NCBI GenBank assembly: GCA_021811615.1
Contig: JAJZNW010000055.1
Location: 62,001 to 126,000, forward strand
From: Bacteroidota bacterium
GTDB lineage: Bacteria > Bacteroidota > Ignavibacteria > Kryptoniales > JAKASW01
Reading direction: 5' to 3'
Length of the DNA: 64,000 bases
The notes under the pieces were generated by a model that was not told the DNA's origin, searched no databases, and was given only the letters and a program-made list of their open reading frames with translations. This document shows, in pieces, positions 53,380 to 62,706 of the stretch. Positions within the stretch are counted from its first letter, which is position 1; each line of letters starts with the position of its first letter. Made by a program: the position numbers and the translations under genes.

Positions 53380-53880
53380 ATGAATACCGGTCAAATGTTG
53401 CTTACAATCGGTGCGATTGTGATACTCGGCGGCGTCATACTGAATGTGAATAGAAACATCGACGATACAGGTGCGATTCTACTTCATTCGAACATAGGGA
53501 TCGAAGAGGTTTCCCTTGCATCTTCGATAATGGAAGAGGCGCAAGGACTCGCGTTCGATGAGGTATCCGACACCAGCACAGTCAGCTCCACCGACCAATT
53601 GACCCCGGTCAATGCACTGGGACAGGAAAATGGCGACTCTACGGACCTCAATGATTTTGACGACTTCAACGGATTAAGTAACAGAGGGCGCCTCGAGGTC
53701 GATACCCTCTCCACGGGAATATACTACGTTTACACAAGGGTCCACTACGTCGATTCAAACGATGTCATGTCGAACGCAATCAGCCGGACATGGCACAAAC
53801 GATTGGATGTCTGGGTTTGGAACTCTTCAAGCGCCGACACAGTGAAGATGCAGACTGTATTCAGCTACTGGCCATTTTGA
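53380..53880 (+). CDS. pseudopilin-like protein (PilV-like position), divergent
   Basis: 166 aa with one N-terminal hydrophobic segment (MLLTIGAIVILGGVILNVNR, residues 6-25) that starts almost at the N-terminus. The body is mainly beta and polar (MEEAQGLAFDEV, LEVDTLSTGIYYVYTRVHYV, VWVWNSSSADTVKMQTVFSY). The size and the first-helix arrangement fit a minor pseudopilin, but the canonical prepilin cleavage motif with Glu+5 is not clear (TGQMLLTIGA). AAGGATCC lies before the ATG. It is followed nine bases later by a similar-sized gene, then a third, in the order expected for PilV-PilW-PilX-like minor pilins. The assignment is structural inference only. Confidence 0.55.
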   Translation: MNTGQMLLTIGAIVILGGVILNVNRNIDDTGAILLHSNIGIEEVSLASSIMEEAQGLAFDEVSDTSTVSSTDQLTPVNALGQENGDSTDLNDFDDFNGLSNRGRLEVDTLSTGIYYVYTRVHYVDSNDVMSNAISRTWHKRLDVWVWNSSSADTVKMQTVFSYWPF

Positions 53881-53889
53881 GAATATTGC

Positions 53890-54495
53890 ATGGGAAGCAC
53901 AACCCTCATAGATATCGCAGGCTCATTCCTCGTAAGCGGGCTCCTCCTATTAACGGCGCTGCAGCTGGATCAGAAATCTATTCAGACCACCTTCGACTCA
54001 CAGGCAGGCTTGACGGTCCAGGAAAACATGGTCGAGCTCATTGAATACCTTCAATACAACTTCCGAAAAATCGGCTATTGCCGAATCCCGTCGAAACTCC
54101 CGAGCTCTGCGGCGAGCAGTTTCATCCAGAAGGGAGACACGAGCTGCATTTGGTTTCTAACGGATGCATCAAATTCCGGCAATGTGGACACCGTCAAGTA
54201 CTGGCTCGGTACGACGCCGATTCCCGGATGTCCTAATCCACACGCAAGGCTTTTGTACAGACAGATTAACAGCAACGCACCCGTGGGTACGAACCTCGGG
54301 ATAACCCAATTCGAAATCCAGTATTATGAAGCCTTCGGGATTCCTATTCCTACTCCCTTCGGTCCGCCTAACCAGACCCAATTCATTATCCTAACAGTAC
54401 GTATGGAGCCGATTTCTGCTTTCAACACAAATTACAGCAACAACTTTGCGATATGGAGACAGACAAGAATGGTTTCCAGAAACATGAAACGATAG
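53890..54495 (+). CDS. pseudopilin-like protein (PilW-like position), divergent
   Basis: 201 aa. The N-terminus MGSTTLIDIAGSFLVSGLLL resembles a prepilin start (Gly then TLI-acid) but has Asp in place of Glu and one residue of offset. The hydrophobic helix (about 5-26) is followed by an amphipathic stretch QKSIQTTFDSQAGLTVQENM and ELIEYLQYNFRKIGYC, as in PilW proteins. The globular part has single Cys at IGYC, TSCIWF and PGCPN. It ends FAIWRQTRMVSRNMKR. There is little ribosome site, so translation may be coupled to the gene nine bases upstream. AGGAGG near its end serves the next gene. Secretion-pseudopilus or pilus-tip role inferred, not shown. Confidence 0.55.
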   Translation: MGSTTLIDIAGSFLVSGLLLLTALQLDQKSIQTTFDSQAGLTVQENMVELIEYLQYNFRKIGYCRIPSKLPSSAASSFIQKGDTSCIWFLTDASNSGNVDTVKYWLGTTPIPGCPNPHARLLYRQINSNAPVGTNLGITQFEIQYYEAFGIPIPTPFGPPNQTQFIILTVRMEPISAFNTNYSNNFAIWRQTRMVSRNMKR

Positions 54496-54504
54496 GAGGA
54501 AGCC

Positions 54505-55767
54505 ATGGCTGGGAGAGGAACGCTGATTGTTATTCTTGGCTACACAATTCTTTTCGGATTGACGGGTAAATACTGGACACGGGTCAGTAATGATTCGATC
54601 GACAATTTTGTTCAGTATTACGACGAGACAACGGCGCATTCGATCGCGGTTTCCGCCGCTAATCTCGGTGGCAACCGCGTATTTGTTAACCAACCGGGCT
54701 GTCAGGGATTTCATTTCAACGGGTCTATGTCCGGCGGTACCTATTCTGTTACAGTAGACTCGGTCGGGGGGCACAGGTTAATGATGACAGCAACCGGGAC
54801 TTATCCGGCGGCTGGTTCGGATGGAAGCATTACAGATACCGTCAGGGTACAGTTCGGGCCAAATTACTTCTCGACATTCTGTCTATATACGGAGACGATG
54901 AACAATCTCTCGTGGGACACGGGTGACACAATCTGGGGGAGTTTCCATAGTGACGGCACGTTCAATGTCGAGGGTACGCCTGTTTTCTACGGTGAGGTAA
55001 CATGCACCAACGGTGTTACAGGCGGAGGCACACCGATAATTTATGGCTCGTACCAGTCCGGTGTAAGCATACCGATGTCGGCCACGAGCATTTCGGAAAT
55101 TCAGGCCACCGCCGCCGCAGGGGGAGCGGTAATTGATAATCCCGGAGCCCCTGCACCCTTCGATGTCTATCTGACGGTAAATCCGAACGCGACTGTGACG
55201 TTTCACACGAATTTACATACCAACGATACGACGATTTCAATGACGACGTTCGCTCCTAATGGAGTCGTGTTCGTCAACAACGGGAACCTGCACGTCCACG
55301 GCACTGTGAACGGCAGGATGACTGTTGCAGCCGGCGGGAGTTCGAGCACCGGGTTCGGAGATGTTTACATAAACGGGAGCGTTCTGTGCAATTCGGATCC
55401 GCGGAGCAATATCAATAGCTCCGACATTATAGGCATTGTCGCTCAAAACAACGTCTGGGTTGAAAGTGACAATGCATACCTTGGCCGTTCGCCGTCCAGT
55501 CCGCCGGTAAACCCGCTCATTGAAGCGGCGATCTATGCTCAGAACGGCACTTTCCAATGCTATTATCAAAGCACCCTATCGTATAGGAACTTAGGAACGG
55601 TTACCGTGTACGGATCAATCGCGAACAATTTCCTCGGAGTGACATGTGATCCGACGGGAACTTACGGCTACAGGGCAAACTATCGGTTTGATTCAAGATT
55701 CTCAACAGATGCGCCACTTGCATATCCTGCCACCGGGACATATAGGATCCTGTCATGGTACGAATGA
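54505..55767 (+). CDS. membrane-anchored beta-rich protein (PilX/DUF4900-like)
   Basis: 420 aa with an N-terminal hydrophobic helix (GTLIVILGYTILFGLTGKYW) and a PilX-like first helix (DETTAHSIAVSAANL). The body is beta-solenoid-like: FNVEGTPVFYGEVTC, GVVFVNNGNLHVHGTVNGRM, TVAAGGSSSTGFGDVYINGS, IIGIVAQNNVWV, AAIYAQNGTFQCYYQ, TVYGSIANNF. The 'GNLHVHGTVNG...DVYINGSV' run recalls DUF4900-type and bactofilin-type sheets. AGGAGG lies seven bases before the ATG, nine bases after the previous stop. It is the third and largest of the operon. It is probably exposed on the outer face, with the beta part capping a pseudopilus or contacting substrate. No enzyme motif seen. Confidence 0.55.
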   Translation: MAGRGTLIVILGYTILFGLTGKYWTRVSNDSIDNFVQYYDETTAHSIAVSAANLGGNRVFVNQPGCQGFHFNGSMSGGTYSVTVDSVGGHRLMMTATGTYPAAGSDGSITDTVRVQFGPNYFSTFCLYTETMNNLSWDTGDTIWGSFHSDGTFNVEGTPVFYGEVTCTNGVTGGGTPIIYGSYQSGVSIPMSATSISEIQATAAAGGAVIDNPGAPAPFDVYLTVNPNATVTFHTNLHTNDTTISMTTFAPNGVVFVNNGNLHVHGTVNGRMTVAAGGSSSTGFGDVYINGSVLCNSDPRSNINSSDIIGIVAQNNVWVESDNAYLGRSPSSPPVNPLIEAAIYAQNGTFQCYYQSTLSYRNLGTVTVYGSIANNFLGVTCDPTGTYGYRANYRFDSRFSTDAPLAYPATGTYRILSWYE

Positions 55768-55944
55768 CCTTTCCGATTCAAAGCCGCCGATACCGCGGGA
55801 ATCTCCAGGGAACTGATTGCCAGCATTATTTCAAGATGTGAAGCCTGCGACTACCGCTGCTCACAACCTTTCGGCGGGCTTCTCCTCCAGTGTGGCCGAC
55901 ACAATCATCCCAGGCGACAAGTCCGGACCGCGAGCTGAGGCTCT

Positions 55945-56844
55945 ATGAAGCCGGCCCAGTACAGAAATCACCGACCTCTTGAATACCTCCCGAACGATTT
56001 CAGGATCGCCTTAAAAACGAAAAGGCTACGTGATTTTGAATTTATTCTCAGACGAAGAAAGAGAAGGCTCCCCGGCATCGTCACGGTCTCCGCAGGGATT
56101 GCTCTCCTCGTCATGAGCGAGTTGATAAATGGCGGCATTGGCGGAGCTCTCTTCATCCTGGCCGCGCCAATTACTATGTTTGGTATTCATTTTGAACTCG
56201 TCAACAGAATCGCCCGCCGGTACAAGTACTTCGTAGTCCCTGCAGCGTCGACCATGCTGCTTCTTGCTTATGCTGCCTGGCCTCAAGCTTTCAGTGTCAT
56301 CGTTCCAAAGCAACATGTGACCTTGCTTTCCCGTTACTCCGCCGGTTTTCCTCTCAATGCACGCAAACTAACTGTGACGTTAGGCGGCGGAGGAAGGGTG
56401 TCCGCGACTTACACAAAAGAAAAGCTCGACAGTGCGAAGGGAGACTCAATACCAGGTTCAACAATGCGGATCCCGCTCGATTTTTACACCGAAAACAATA
56501 GGTTATACGTGGACGCCGATGTTTTTGCTGGCGTGAATCATCCGCCAATCCGTATCAGGCGAAATGTGGTGTCCGGACTTCCGCACGGGTGGGACGGTAA
56601 TTACAGTAACGTAGCTTTGGAAATAATAAGTGCGGATACCATACCGGTGCTCCAGATATATTATGTATCTGCAGACAGCATCAGGGTAAATGGGGTCTTC
56701 AGAGCGGGCGGAAAGCTGGTAATAGCCGACGGGAGTGGTGTCAGCAGCGTTCAGGGGAAGCTTGTTTTGTTCTATCGGGCAACGCCGATGTTTAAGTACC
56801 CCTCGTGGAGATATCCGAACGAGCTCACCCACGGGCTCAGATGA
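55945..56844 (+). CDS. membrane protein of unknown function
   Basis: Not recognised. 299 aa. The N-terminal 45 residues are basic (KTKRLRDFEFILRRRKRRLP). About three hydrophobic segments follow (GIVTVSAGIALLVMSELING, GALFILAAPITMFGIHFELV, FVVPAASTMLLLAYAAWPQA), then a soluble C-terminal half (about 120-299) rich in beta strands and Thr/Ser (VTLLSRYSAGFPLNARKLTV, VLQIYYVSADSIRVNGVFRA, QGKLVLFYRATPMFKYPSW). It lies 177 bases after the pseudopilin-like genes on the same strand and may belong with them. It ends before the terminator hairpin of the convergent GH27 gene. Function cannot be assigned. Confidence 0.55.
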   Translation: MKPAQYRNHRPLEYLPNDFRIALKTKRLRDFEFILRRRKRRLPGIVTVSAGIALLVMSELINGGIGGALFILAAPITMFGIHFELVNRIARRYKYFVVPAASTMLLLAYAAWPQAFSVIVPKQHVTLLSRYSAGFPLNARKLTVTLGGGGRVSATYTKEKLDSAKGDSIPGSTMRIPLDFYTENNRLYVDADVFAGVNHPPIRIRRNVVSGLPHGWDGNYSNVALEIISADTIPVLQIYYVSADSIRVNGVFRAGGKLVIADGSGVSSVQGKLVLFYRATPMFKYPSWRYPNELTHGLR

Positions 56845-56900
56845 AGCCAAGCTTACTGGCGGTGTTCGTTTCCGATTCTTGCTCTTACAAAAAAGAAGAA

Positions 56901-56931
56901 CCCGCATCAGTCGAGAAAATACCGATACGGG
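56901..56931 (-). terminator. intrinsic terminator of the GH27 operon
   Basis: Minus strand: CCCGTATCGGT pairs over eleven positions (two G-U) with ACTGATGCGGG across a nine-base loop, and TTCTTCTTTTTTG follows. It lies 70 bases beyond the GH27 stop and about 55 bases beyond the end of the convergent plus-strand gene. Confidence 0.82.
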
Positions 56932-57000
56932 CTCAAGAAATACAGATCAGAAGTTCAGCCGGGCTTCAATACATTCATTTAACCCGGATCAAATCAAGGT

Positions 57001-59001
57001 TCATTGAACAGGCGTTACTTTGACAAGCTCGACACCGTGGTACGGGACTTCAGCAGTGAACCGATCGTCGAAGGTCCCCAAATTCTTTTGCCTCCAGACG
57101 TCCCTGACATCGAACTTCCCCTTGATGCCGAGAATGGACCCACTGAGACTTATTCTTGTCGCTCTTTTCTCTCCGCTCCATCTGAAAAAATCTGCCGGTT
57201 CCATTCTCTTTTTACCGACGTAGAACAGGCCGACCGCTTCGGCGCCATCTTGGAGAGGTTTCGCCCAAATTTGTTTCCCATCTTTCCGGTATATGCATCG
57301 CGCCTCTCTTCCTAACGGGTCCTGATCGATGGCAAGGACTTCCCTGTTGGTAATCAGATTCATGGTGAAAAGACCGAGACGCGTTAAATCACATCCGAGC
57401 ATCAACGGCGCCGAGAGAAGGCACCACAGACTCATTTGCGAATACTGCTCATTCGGTGTTAGCTTCGACGGATGCAGCTTCATCCCCCAGCCGAGCCGCC
57501 CTATGACAAGCATATCGGGATCATTCCAGTATCCGGGGCCCGCATACTCGGCGTAGTTCTGGCTGAATCCGATCCGCGACACGCTCCGCCATGTATCGTT
57601 TATGTCGCCGGTTGTTCTGCACATGTTCGCCCCGACTTTTCTTGCCCAGCGCCATGGTTTCCTTTTTCTCCCGATCGGTCCCGGATTGATGCTGAAGACG
57701 ATGTCACGTCCGACTCCGCCGAGTATTCGATGCATCAGGAGGAAGGGTTTCTCGAGTGACCTGAGAGTGCTGTCTTTAAGTTCTCTTGTGTACGTACACC
57801 AATCGTACTTTATGAAATCGACTCCCCATTCCTTGAACCTTTCGGCATTCTCGCGTTCATGGCCGAAGGATGCCGTCAGGCCGCTGCACGTAAACGGGCC
57901 CGGAGACGTGTGAAGGCCCAATTTCAGCCCATCTGCATGGATAAAATTGCTCAGGGCCTTCATGTGCCTGAATTTCCTATTGGGATTTATCATACCAAAG
58001 GAGTTATAAGGCCGACCGCCCAGGAGAGGATTCTTGCTCTTCGGTTTCACGGTCCATCCGCCGTCGATCACAACATATGACCAGCCGTAGTCTATCAGAC
58101 CCTCTTTTACCATCGCTTCTGACGCCGCGCGTATCTTTCGCGAGTCTACGGACAGCCCCCAGGCGTTCCAGCTGTTCCATCCCATCGGAGGGGTGAGGGA
58201 TATTGTATTTCCTGCTTCTATTTGAAAGTGCTGCTTGGCTTTCCCAAATTTGTTTTGGGCGATCAATGTCACCCTGTAACGTCCTGGTTTCCGAACTGCT
58301 CCCGTAATTCGTCCGGTGATTGGATTCAAGATAAGTCCATCGGGCAAGTTTCGCGCGCGGAACCTCATCGGCCTGGCACCGCTTGCGCCGATTGTAAACA
58401 GGAACGGATCTCCCGGCCGAACGCCGAAGATTTTGGCGCTGTTTATTATCGGATAATTCGGGGCTTTGGGAGTGAGGATGTAATAGTCGCGTCCGGGTAC
58501 TAATACGGAGTCGGGGATGGACCTGAGCATTCTTAATCTTGCATCGCACCAGTCTGCAAGATTTCCTTTGCCTATGCGACCCGTGACGAGAAGACCGACC
58601 TGCTTAATTCCCTTGAGATTGACTTCTACATTTTTCGGACCATCCTCTTTCCTCATAGGGCCGCTTTGCCAGATAATCTTTCCATCCCCAAGGACATAGA
58701 AACTGGCTTTGCTGTTTGCCAGAGCTCCGTCGTCGAGTCCGACGGTTGCCGTGAAACTCCTGCCGTCGCCGTCGACATTTATGAGGATCGCGCTTATCGG
58801 GCTTGTGCCGACGCCCCTAGAATAGACCTTCCCGCCGAGGGTCAACGGAGTTCCTTCAACGGTCTTGTCCGCGGCAGGATAATACTCCCAACCGCATGAC
58901 ATGTTCAGGAGGTCAAGTCTATCAAGCCAGAGACTTTCTCCGAAAGCAGTGTCGCAGGAAAGCGCGACAAAGAGGAAAAGGAGAACGAGCCGTGTCTTCA
59001 T
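57001..59001 (-). CDS. GH27 alpha-galactosidase with NPCBM and Ig-like domains
   Basis: Exported retaining alpha-galactosidase, 666 aa. Signal peptide TRLVLLFLFVALSCDTAFG. The N-terminal NPCBM carbohydrate-binding module (about 25-170: DLLNMSCGWEYYPAADKTVE, YSRGVGTSPISAI, GLLVTGRIG) is followed by a putative-Ig repeat (LPDGLILNPITGRITGAV). The GH27 barrel opens LTPPMGWNSWNAWG, with nucleophile Asp in FIKYDWCTYT and acid/base Asp in RTTGDINDTW, YWNDPDMLVIG and LSAPLMLGCDL. A C-terminal beta domain ends VPYHGVELVKVTP. The ATG at 59001 fits the signal peptide; a TTG seven codons earlier is possible. Last gene of the 57-64 kb operon, 63 bases after the glycosidase upstream, ending at a strong terminator. 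Confidence 0.94.
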   Translation of the reverse strand: MKTRLVLLFLFVALSCDTAFGESLWLDRLDLLNMSCGWEYYPAADKTVEGTPLTLGGKVYSRGVGTSPISAILINVDGDGRSFTATVGLDDGALANSKASFYVLGDGKIIWQSGPMRKEDGPKNVEVNLKGIKQVGLLVTGRIGKGNLADWCDARLRMLRSIPDSVLVPGRDYYILTPKAPNYPIINSAKIFGVRPGDPFLFTIGASGARPMRFRARNLPDGLILNPITGRITGAVRKPGRYRVTLIAQNKFGKAKQHFQIEAGNTISLTPPMGWNSWNAWGLSVDSRKIRAASEAMVKEGLIDYGWSYVVIDGGWTVKPKSKNPLLGGRPYNSFGMINPNRKFRHMKALSNFIHADGLKLGLHTSPGPFTCSGLTASFGHERENAERFKEWGVDFIKYDWCTYTRELKDSTLRSLEKPFLLMHRILGGVGRDIVFSINPGPIGRKRKPWRWARKVGANMCRTTGDINDTWRSVSRIGFSQNYAEYAGPGYWNDPDMLVIGRLGWGMKLHPSKLTPNEQYSQMSLWCLLSAPLMLGCDLTRLGLFTMNLITNREVLAIDQDPLGREARCIYRKDGKQIWAKPLQDGAEAVGLFYVGKKRMEPADFFRWSGEKRATRISLSGSILGIKGKFDVRDVWRQKNLGTFDDRFTAEVPYHGVELVKVTPVQ

Positions 59002-59064
59002 TTTCAAATTACATACGGACAAAAAGTATGGGAGATGAACCTTAAGGTAAGAGGCATCAGAAAG

Positions 59065-61362
59065 TCACTTTATCATCATCATCTTGCGCGTATTCATGTA
59101 GGCTCCTGCCCTCATCGTGATGAAGTAGACGCCACTCGCAAATTCCGACCCGTTGAACTCGACGGAGTACCTGCCGGGGCTCTTTTCCGAATTAACCAAA
59201 GTTGCCACCTTCCTCCCTAGAACATCGTATACATCGATAGTAACCATCGACCGCTTTGGAACAGAATAGCTTATAATGGTTGTCGGGTTGAAAGGATTGG
59301 GATAGTTCTGAAGTAGCGCGAATGTCCTTGGACCGCCCGTCAAACCTTCTACCGAAGTTAGTTCCGTGCCTGTCGAGAACTTCGATGTCGTGGAATACTG
59401 GCTTGTGCCCAGGTTGTTTATTGCCCTGACGTGCCAATAATATGTCGTGTTCGAATCAAGGTTGACCGCGAGCCGTACCGATGTATCGGTAACTACAGTG
59501 TCGAAAAGGACATTCTGCGGCAGAAACGTCCCTACAGAGTCTCCGCTCGTATAGACCTGGTAATTGTCGGCGATCTGAAGCTGATAGTCTCCCGCGTATT
59601 GAGAAGGATGCCATGAGAAGTCCGTATTCAAAGTCACCCCTGTTGCAAGCGACGTAGGTGAAACGGTCGATGGTGTCGCTGGAAAGGTAACAGATGCTCC
59701 GGTCACAAACGAGCGAGTGGAAGTGAAGCCGCTCGAGCCGCCGGGGTTTATCGCGCTGACGTGCCAATAGTACTTCGTATTGGGATTGAGAGGTCGAGAC
59801 AGTTGCAGTGAAGTATCGGCTACCACGGTATCGACAACAACGTCTTGCGTCAAGAAAGCCCCGTCTCCATTTTCCAGTGAATCGGTTGCGATCTGGATGC
59901 GGTATGTAATCTGAAAATATGATGTCGACGGACTCCACGTCATCAGCGCGTCCTCAGCGACTTCGCTTGCTGACGTATCCGGAGACAAGGGCGACGGGAC
60001 CGTCGCCACTGGCACGCCTGGGAGCTGGTGGGACACGCTGTAAATTATCGGCGTGCCGCTAAGCCCGCCAGTAAAGCCCCCTGAGCTGACCGGAATAGTC
60101 CCGCTGTCAGAATTCGTATTCACCCAGTAAATCGTTCTAGCGGTATCCGGCAAAGACAGAGAAGTCAGTGGAAAGTTTTGCTGATGAGCGGCCCCTGTCG
60201 TCCAAGCAGCCACCTTGACAGTATTGCCGGCATTTTCCATAACGAGGATCACGTCCGATGTGTCGCCGTCATTGTATCTCTCGACCACCCGGTAGCCAGG
60301 CAGTTCGCGCGTCAATACAGTCACGGTTATGTAAGCAGGCTTCGGGTTAAGGTAATAATCGACAACTCCGCGGTGCCGTCCGATTTTATCTATCAGGCCA
60401 TCGTTCATCCAGTCGTACCAAATCGAAATGGGCGCGCCTGAATACAGATTGAACAGCTGCATACGGGCAAAATAGTCCGCCTGTGTTTGCCGAGACACAC
60501 CTCCTAATGATGGCGAGCATGTGGAGTATCCCCATTCGCTGCTGACGATTGGTATCGTATCCCCTGCAGGCTCGTACTTGGAAATGAGTGCCCTTACGTT
60601 CGCGAAATCCGGTCCAACAGTTTCCGGAATCCTGGGAGGAGGTGGGGTGTCCCGATAAGGGTGAAGGCTCACCCCGTTCACATAGTTCAATATCCCTGCC
60701 TGGAATAAGGTGTCGAGGACGTTCAGCTGTATTCCCGCCATTGCTGGTGCGACTATCGTCGCTGTGGGATCGGCTTTTCGCATCGCCTTGCTGGCCGCGG
60801 CAACCATGGCGGCGTATTGAACCGCATTATGACTTGGCTCCCAGTTTATAGTATTATTCGGTTCGTTCCATATTTCCCAGACAAAATGATGCCCCGCAAA
60901 ATGTGTAACCGCCGCCGCGGCAAATGCAGAATACGCGGCGATGTCAGCTGAGTCCACCACAGCCGAGAATGTACTGCTGGCGTAAAGGGTATCGTTGTAA
61001 TCGAGTATGAAAAGTGCCCTGATACCTCGCTGATCCAACTCCGATACGAGCGTGTCGTAAGGCGCCCAATCGTAAACACCTTTCGTCGTCTCGATGTCCT
61101 GCCAATACATATCCATTCTGATGAACTTGAACCCGGCTGCAGCTATCATGTCGAGCATGTATCGGTTTATGGGGCCGTAAGAAGGGTCTTCGACGTTAGA
61201 CCTGTTAGACCACATCGATGCGCCATTCACAAAGTGAATATTCACACCGACTCCATCCGGAAAGACCAGAGGGGGAAGATTGGAAGGTTGGGTCTGTGCG
61301 AACAGAAGCGAGTACGAACAAATTATCAAGAGAAATAATGAGGGAACAATTCTCTTCCACAT
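59065..61362 (-). CDS. GH39/PslG-like glycosidase with two FnIII-like domains and type IX sorting domain
   Basis: 765 aa from the ATG at 61362 (AGGAGG nine bases before). Signal peptide IVPSLFLLIICSYSLLFAQ. The clan-A barrel (about 30-400) has GVGVNIHFVNG, AAGFKFIRMDMYW, ALFILDYNDTLY, acid/base Glu in HHFVWEIWNEPNN, GVSLHPYRDTPPP and nucleophile Glu in IPIVSSEWGYS, the pattern of cellulase-like enzymes related to PslG. Two FnIII-like repeats follow (about 480-685), each with a matched segment (NTKYYWHVSAIN and NTTYYWHVRAIN). The type IX domain closes it (NYPNPFNPTTIISYSVP, VYDVLGRKVATLV, EFASGVYFITM). It is a surface or secreted enzyme; the substrate is a polysaccharide of unknown kind. Paralogue of the next gene. 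Confidence 0.85.
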   Translation of the reverse strand: MWKRIVPSLFLLIICSYSLLFAQTQPSNLPPLVFPDGVGVNIHFVNGASMWSNRSNVEDPSYGPINRYMLDMIAAAGFKFIRMDMYWQDIETTKGVYDWAPYDTLVSELDQRGIRALFILDYNDTLYASSTFSAVVDSADIAAYSAFAAAAVTHFAGHHFVWEIWNEPNNTINWEPSHNAVQYAAMVAAASKAMRKADPTATIVAPAMAGIQLNVLDTLFQAGILNYVNGVSLHPYRDTPPPPRIPETVGPDFANVRALISKYEPAGDTIPIVSSEWGYSTCSPSLGGVSRQTQADYFARMQLFNLYSGAPISIWYDWMNDGLIDKIGRHRGVVDYYLNPKPAYITVTVLTRELPGYRVVERYNDGDTSDVILVMENAGNTVKVAAWTTGAAHQQNFPLTSLSLPDTARTIYWVNTNSDSGTIPVSSGGFTGGLSGTPIIYSVSHQLPGVPVATVPSPLSPDTSASEVAEDALMTWSPSTSYFQITYRIQIATDSLENGDGAFLTQDVVVDTVVADTSLQLSRPLNPNTKYYWHVSAINPGGSSGFTSTRSFVTGASVTFPATPSTVSPTSLATGVTLNTDFSWHPSQYAGDYQLQIADNYQVYTSGDSVGTFLPQNVLFDTVVTDTSVRLAVNLDSNTTYYWHVRAINNLGTSQYSTTSKFSTGTELTSVEGLTGGPRTFALLQNYPNPFNPTTIISYSVPKRSMVTIDVYDVLGRKVATLVNSEKSPGRYSVEFNGSEFASGVYFITMRAGAYMNTRKMMMIK

Positions 61363-61409
61363 AATGATTAGCCTCCTGGGCAAAGTCGATAAGTCTTCAC
61401 AACTATGAT

Positions 61410-62690
61410 TCATGGGATTAAATATTCCGGTGCACCGCTCAGCCTGCAGCTCACTTCCCTGTCTCTTACCTTGAGCTGCACCGAGTGCCCTTCTTCACCG
61501 ACACACGCGATGTCGGCCTGGTTAGAAGTCAAACCAAAAAGTGAGACCGGAATGCTGACGGTGTGAGCAGTACCGGTTGTCCAGCCAGCAATCCGCGTTA
61601 AACCTTCCGCGTTCCTAAAGGTCAAAACAAAATCTGCGCTGTCGCCTGTGTTGTAACGCCGCGCGATATGGAAGCCTGATAGCTCGTGCGTCATGGTGCG
61701 TACCGCGAAATACGACGGCTTGTATTTCAGATCATAAGTCACCACGCCCCTGTTTTGGCCTTTTACGTTCACGTTAGGACCATCATTTTTCCAGTCGTAC
61801 CAGATGGAAAGATGGACGCCGCAATAGAGATTGAACAACTGCTGCCTGACTAAGTAATCGGCCTGAGTTCGATATGAAACGCCTTTTGAATAGGTAGTAT
61901 ATCCCCATTCGCTGCTGATGAGTGGGATATCCTTTCCACGGGGTTCATACCGAGCGATGAGCTTTTGGAGTTTCCGAAACTGCGGGCCAACCGTTTCAGG
62001 TGGGAGGCTTCCGCGATACGGATGGACGCTGAAGCCGTCAATGTAACGAAGGAGCCCTGTTCTTAGAACCGGCTTCAGGAAATTCCATTGAAACCGCACG
62101 GCGCCGGGCGCTATGATGGTAGCGCCCGGATCAGATTCGCGAATAGCCTTACATGCCGAAAGAGCCAGAGTAATGTATTGCTTCACATCCGGACGCGGTT
62201 TCCAAAAAGCCCTGTTGTTCGGTTCATTCCAGATCTCCCAGACAATATGGTGTCCTTCGAAATGTCTGACGGCCGCAGCTGCCCATTCAGAGAAAGCAGC
62301 GACGTCGGCCGGATCGACCGGCCCCCAATTCTTTCGTGGACCTGAATATAGCGGGTTGTTATAATCGAGAATATAGAGAGCTCGCAACCCGCGACGTTCC
62401 AGGTTGGATGTCAAACTATCGTATGGAGCCCAGTCATACACGCCTTTCCTCCTCTCCGTCCTCGCCCAGTGAAAATCGGTCCGAATGAACTTGAAGCCCG
62501 CGGCTGCGATCATGTCGAGATCACGGGTGTGTCCGGTGACGAAGTGTATGTTAACCCCGACACAATAGGGGATGACGGGAGGAGGTACTCCTGATACCGG
62601 TTCCGGAGTTTTTGGTTGAGCCGCCATTACCGGCAGCACCGTAAAAGTCAGGAAGACAAATAGAAAGGTACTTGAGGGCTTATTAAGCAA
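61410..62690 (-). CDS. GH39/PslG-like glycosidase, catalytic domain only
   Basis: 426 aa with signal peptide (TFLFVFLTFTVLPVMAAQ). The barrel is clearly paralogous to that of the following gene: YCVGVNIHFVTGHTRDLDMI, AAGFKFIRTDFHWARTERRK, ALYILDYNNPLYSG, acid/base Glu in HHIVWEIWNEPNN, FSVHPYRGSLPPETVGP, nucleophile Glu in IPLISSEWGYTTY and LSIWYDWKNDG. It ends after a short beta domain (GWTTGTAHTVSIPVSLFG) with neither FnIII nor type IX domains, so it likely stays in the periplasm. It lies 47 bases upstream of its paralogue and 16 bases after the phosphoesterase gene. Confidence 0.85.
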   Translation of the reverse strand: MLNKPSSTFLFVFLTFTVLPVMAAQPKTPEPVSGVPPPVIPYCVGVNIHFVTGHTRDLDMIAAAGFKFIRTDFHWARTERRKGVYDWAPYDSLTSNLERRGLRALYILDYNNPLYSGPRKNWGPVDPADVAAFSEWAAAAVRHFEGHHIVWEIWNEPNNRAFWKPRPDVKQYITLALSACKAIRESDPGATIIAPGAVRFQWNFLKPVLRTGLLRYIDGFSVHPYRGSLPPETVGPQFRKLQKLIARYEPRGKDIPLISSEWGYTTYSKGVSYRTQADYLVRQQLFNLYCGVHLSIWYDWKNDGPNVNVKGQNRGVVTYDLKYKPSYFAVRTMTHELSGFHIARRYNTGDSADFVLTFRNAEGLTRIAGWTTGTAHTVSIPVSLFGLTSNQADIACVGEEGHSVQLKVRDREVSCRLSGAPEYLIP

Positions 62691-62706
62691 GACGATTTCG
62701 GCCTTC

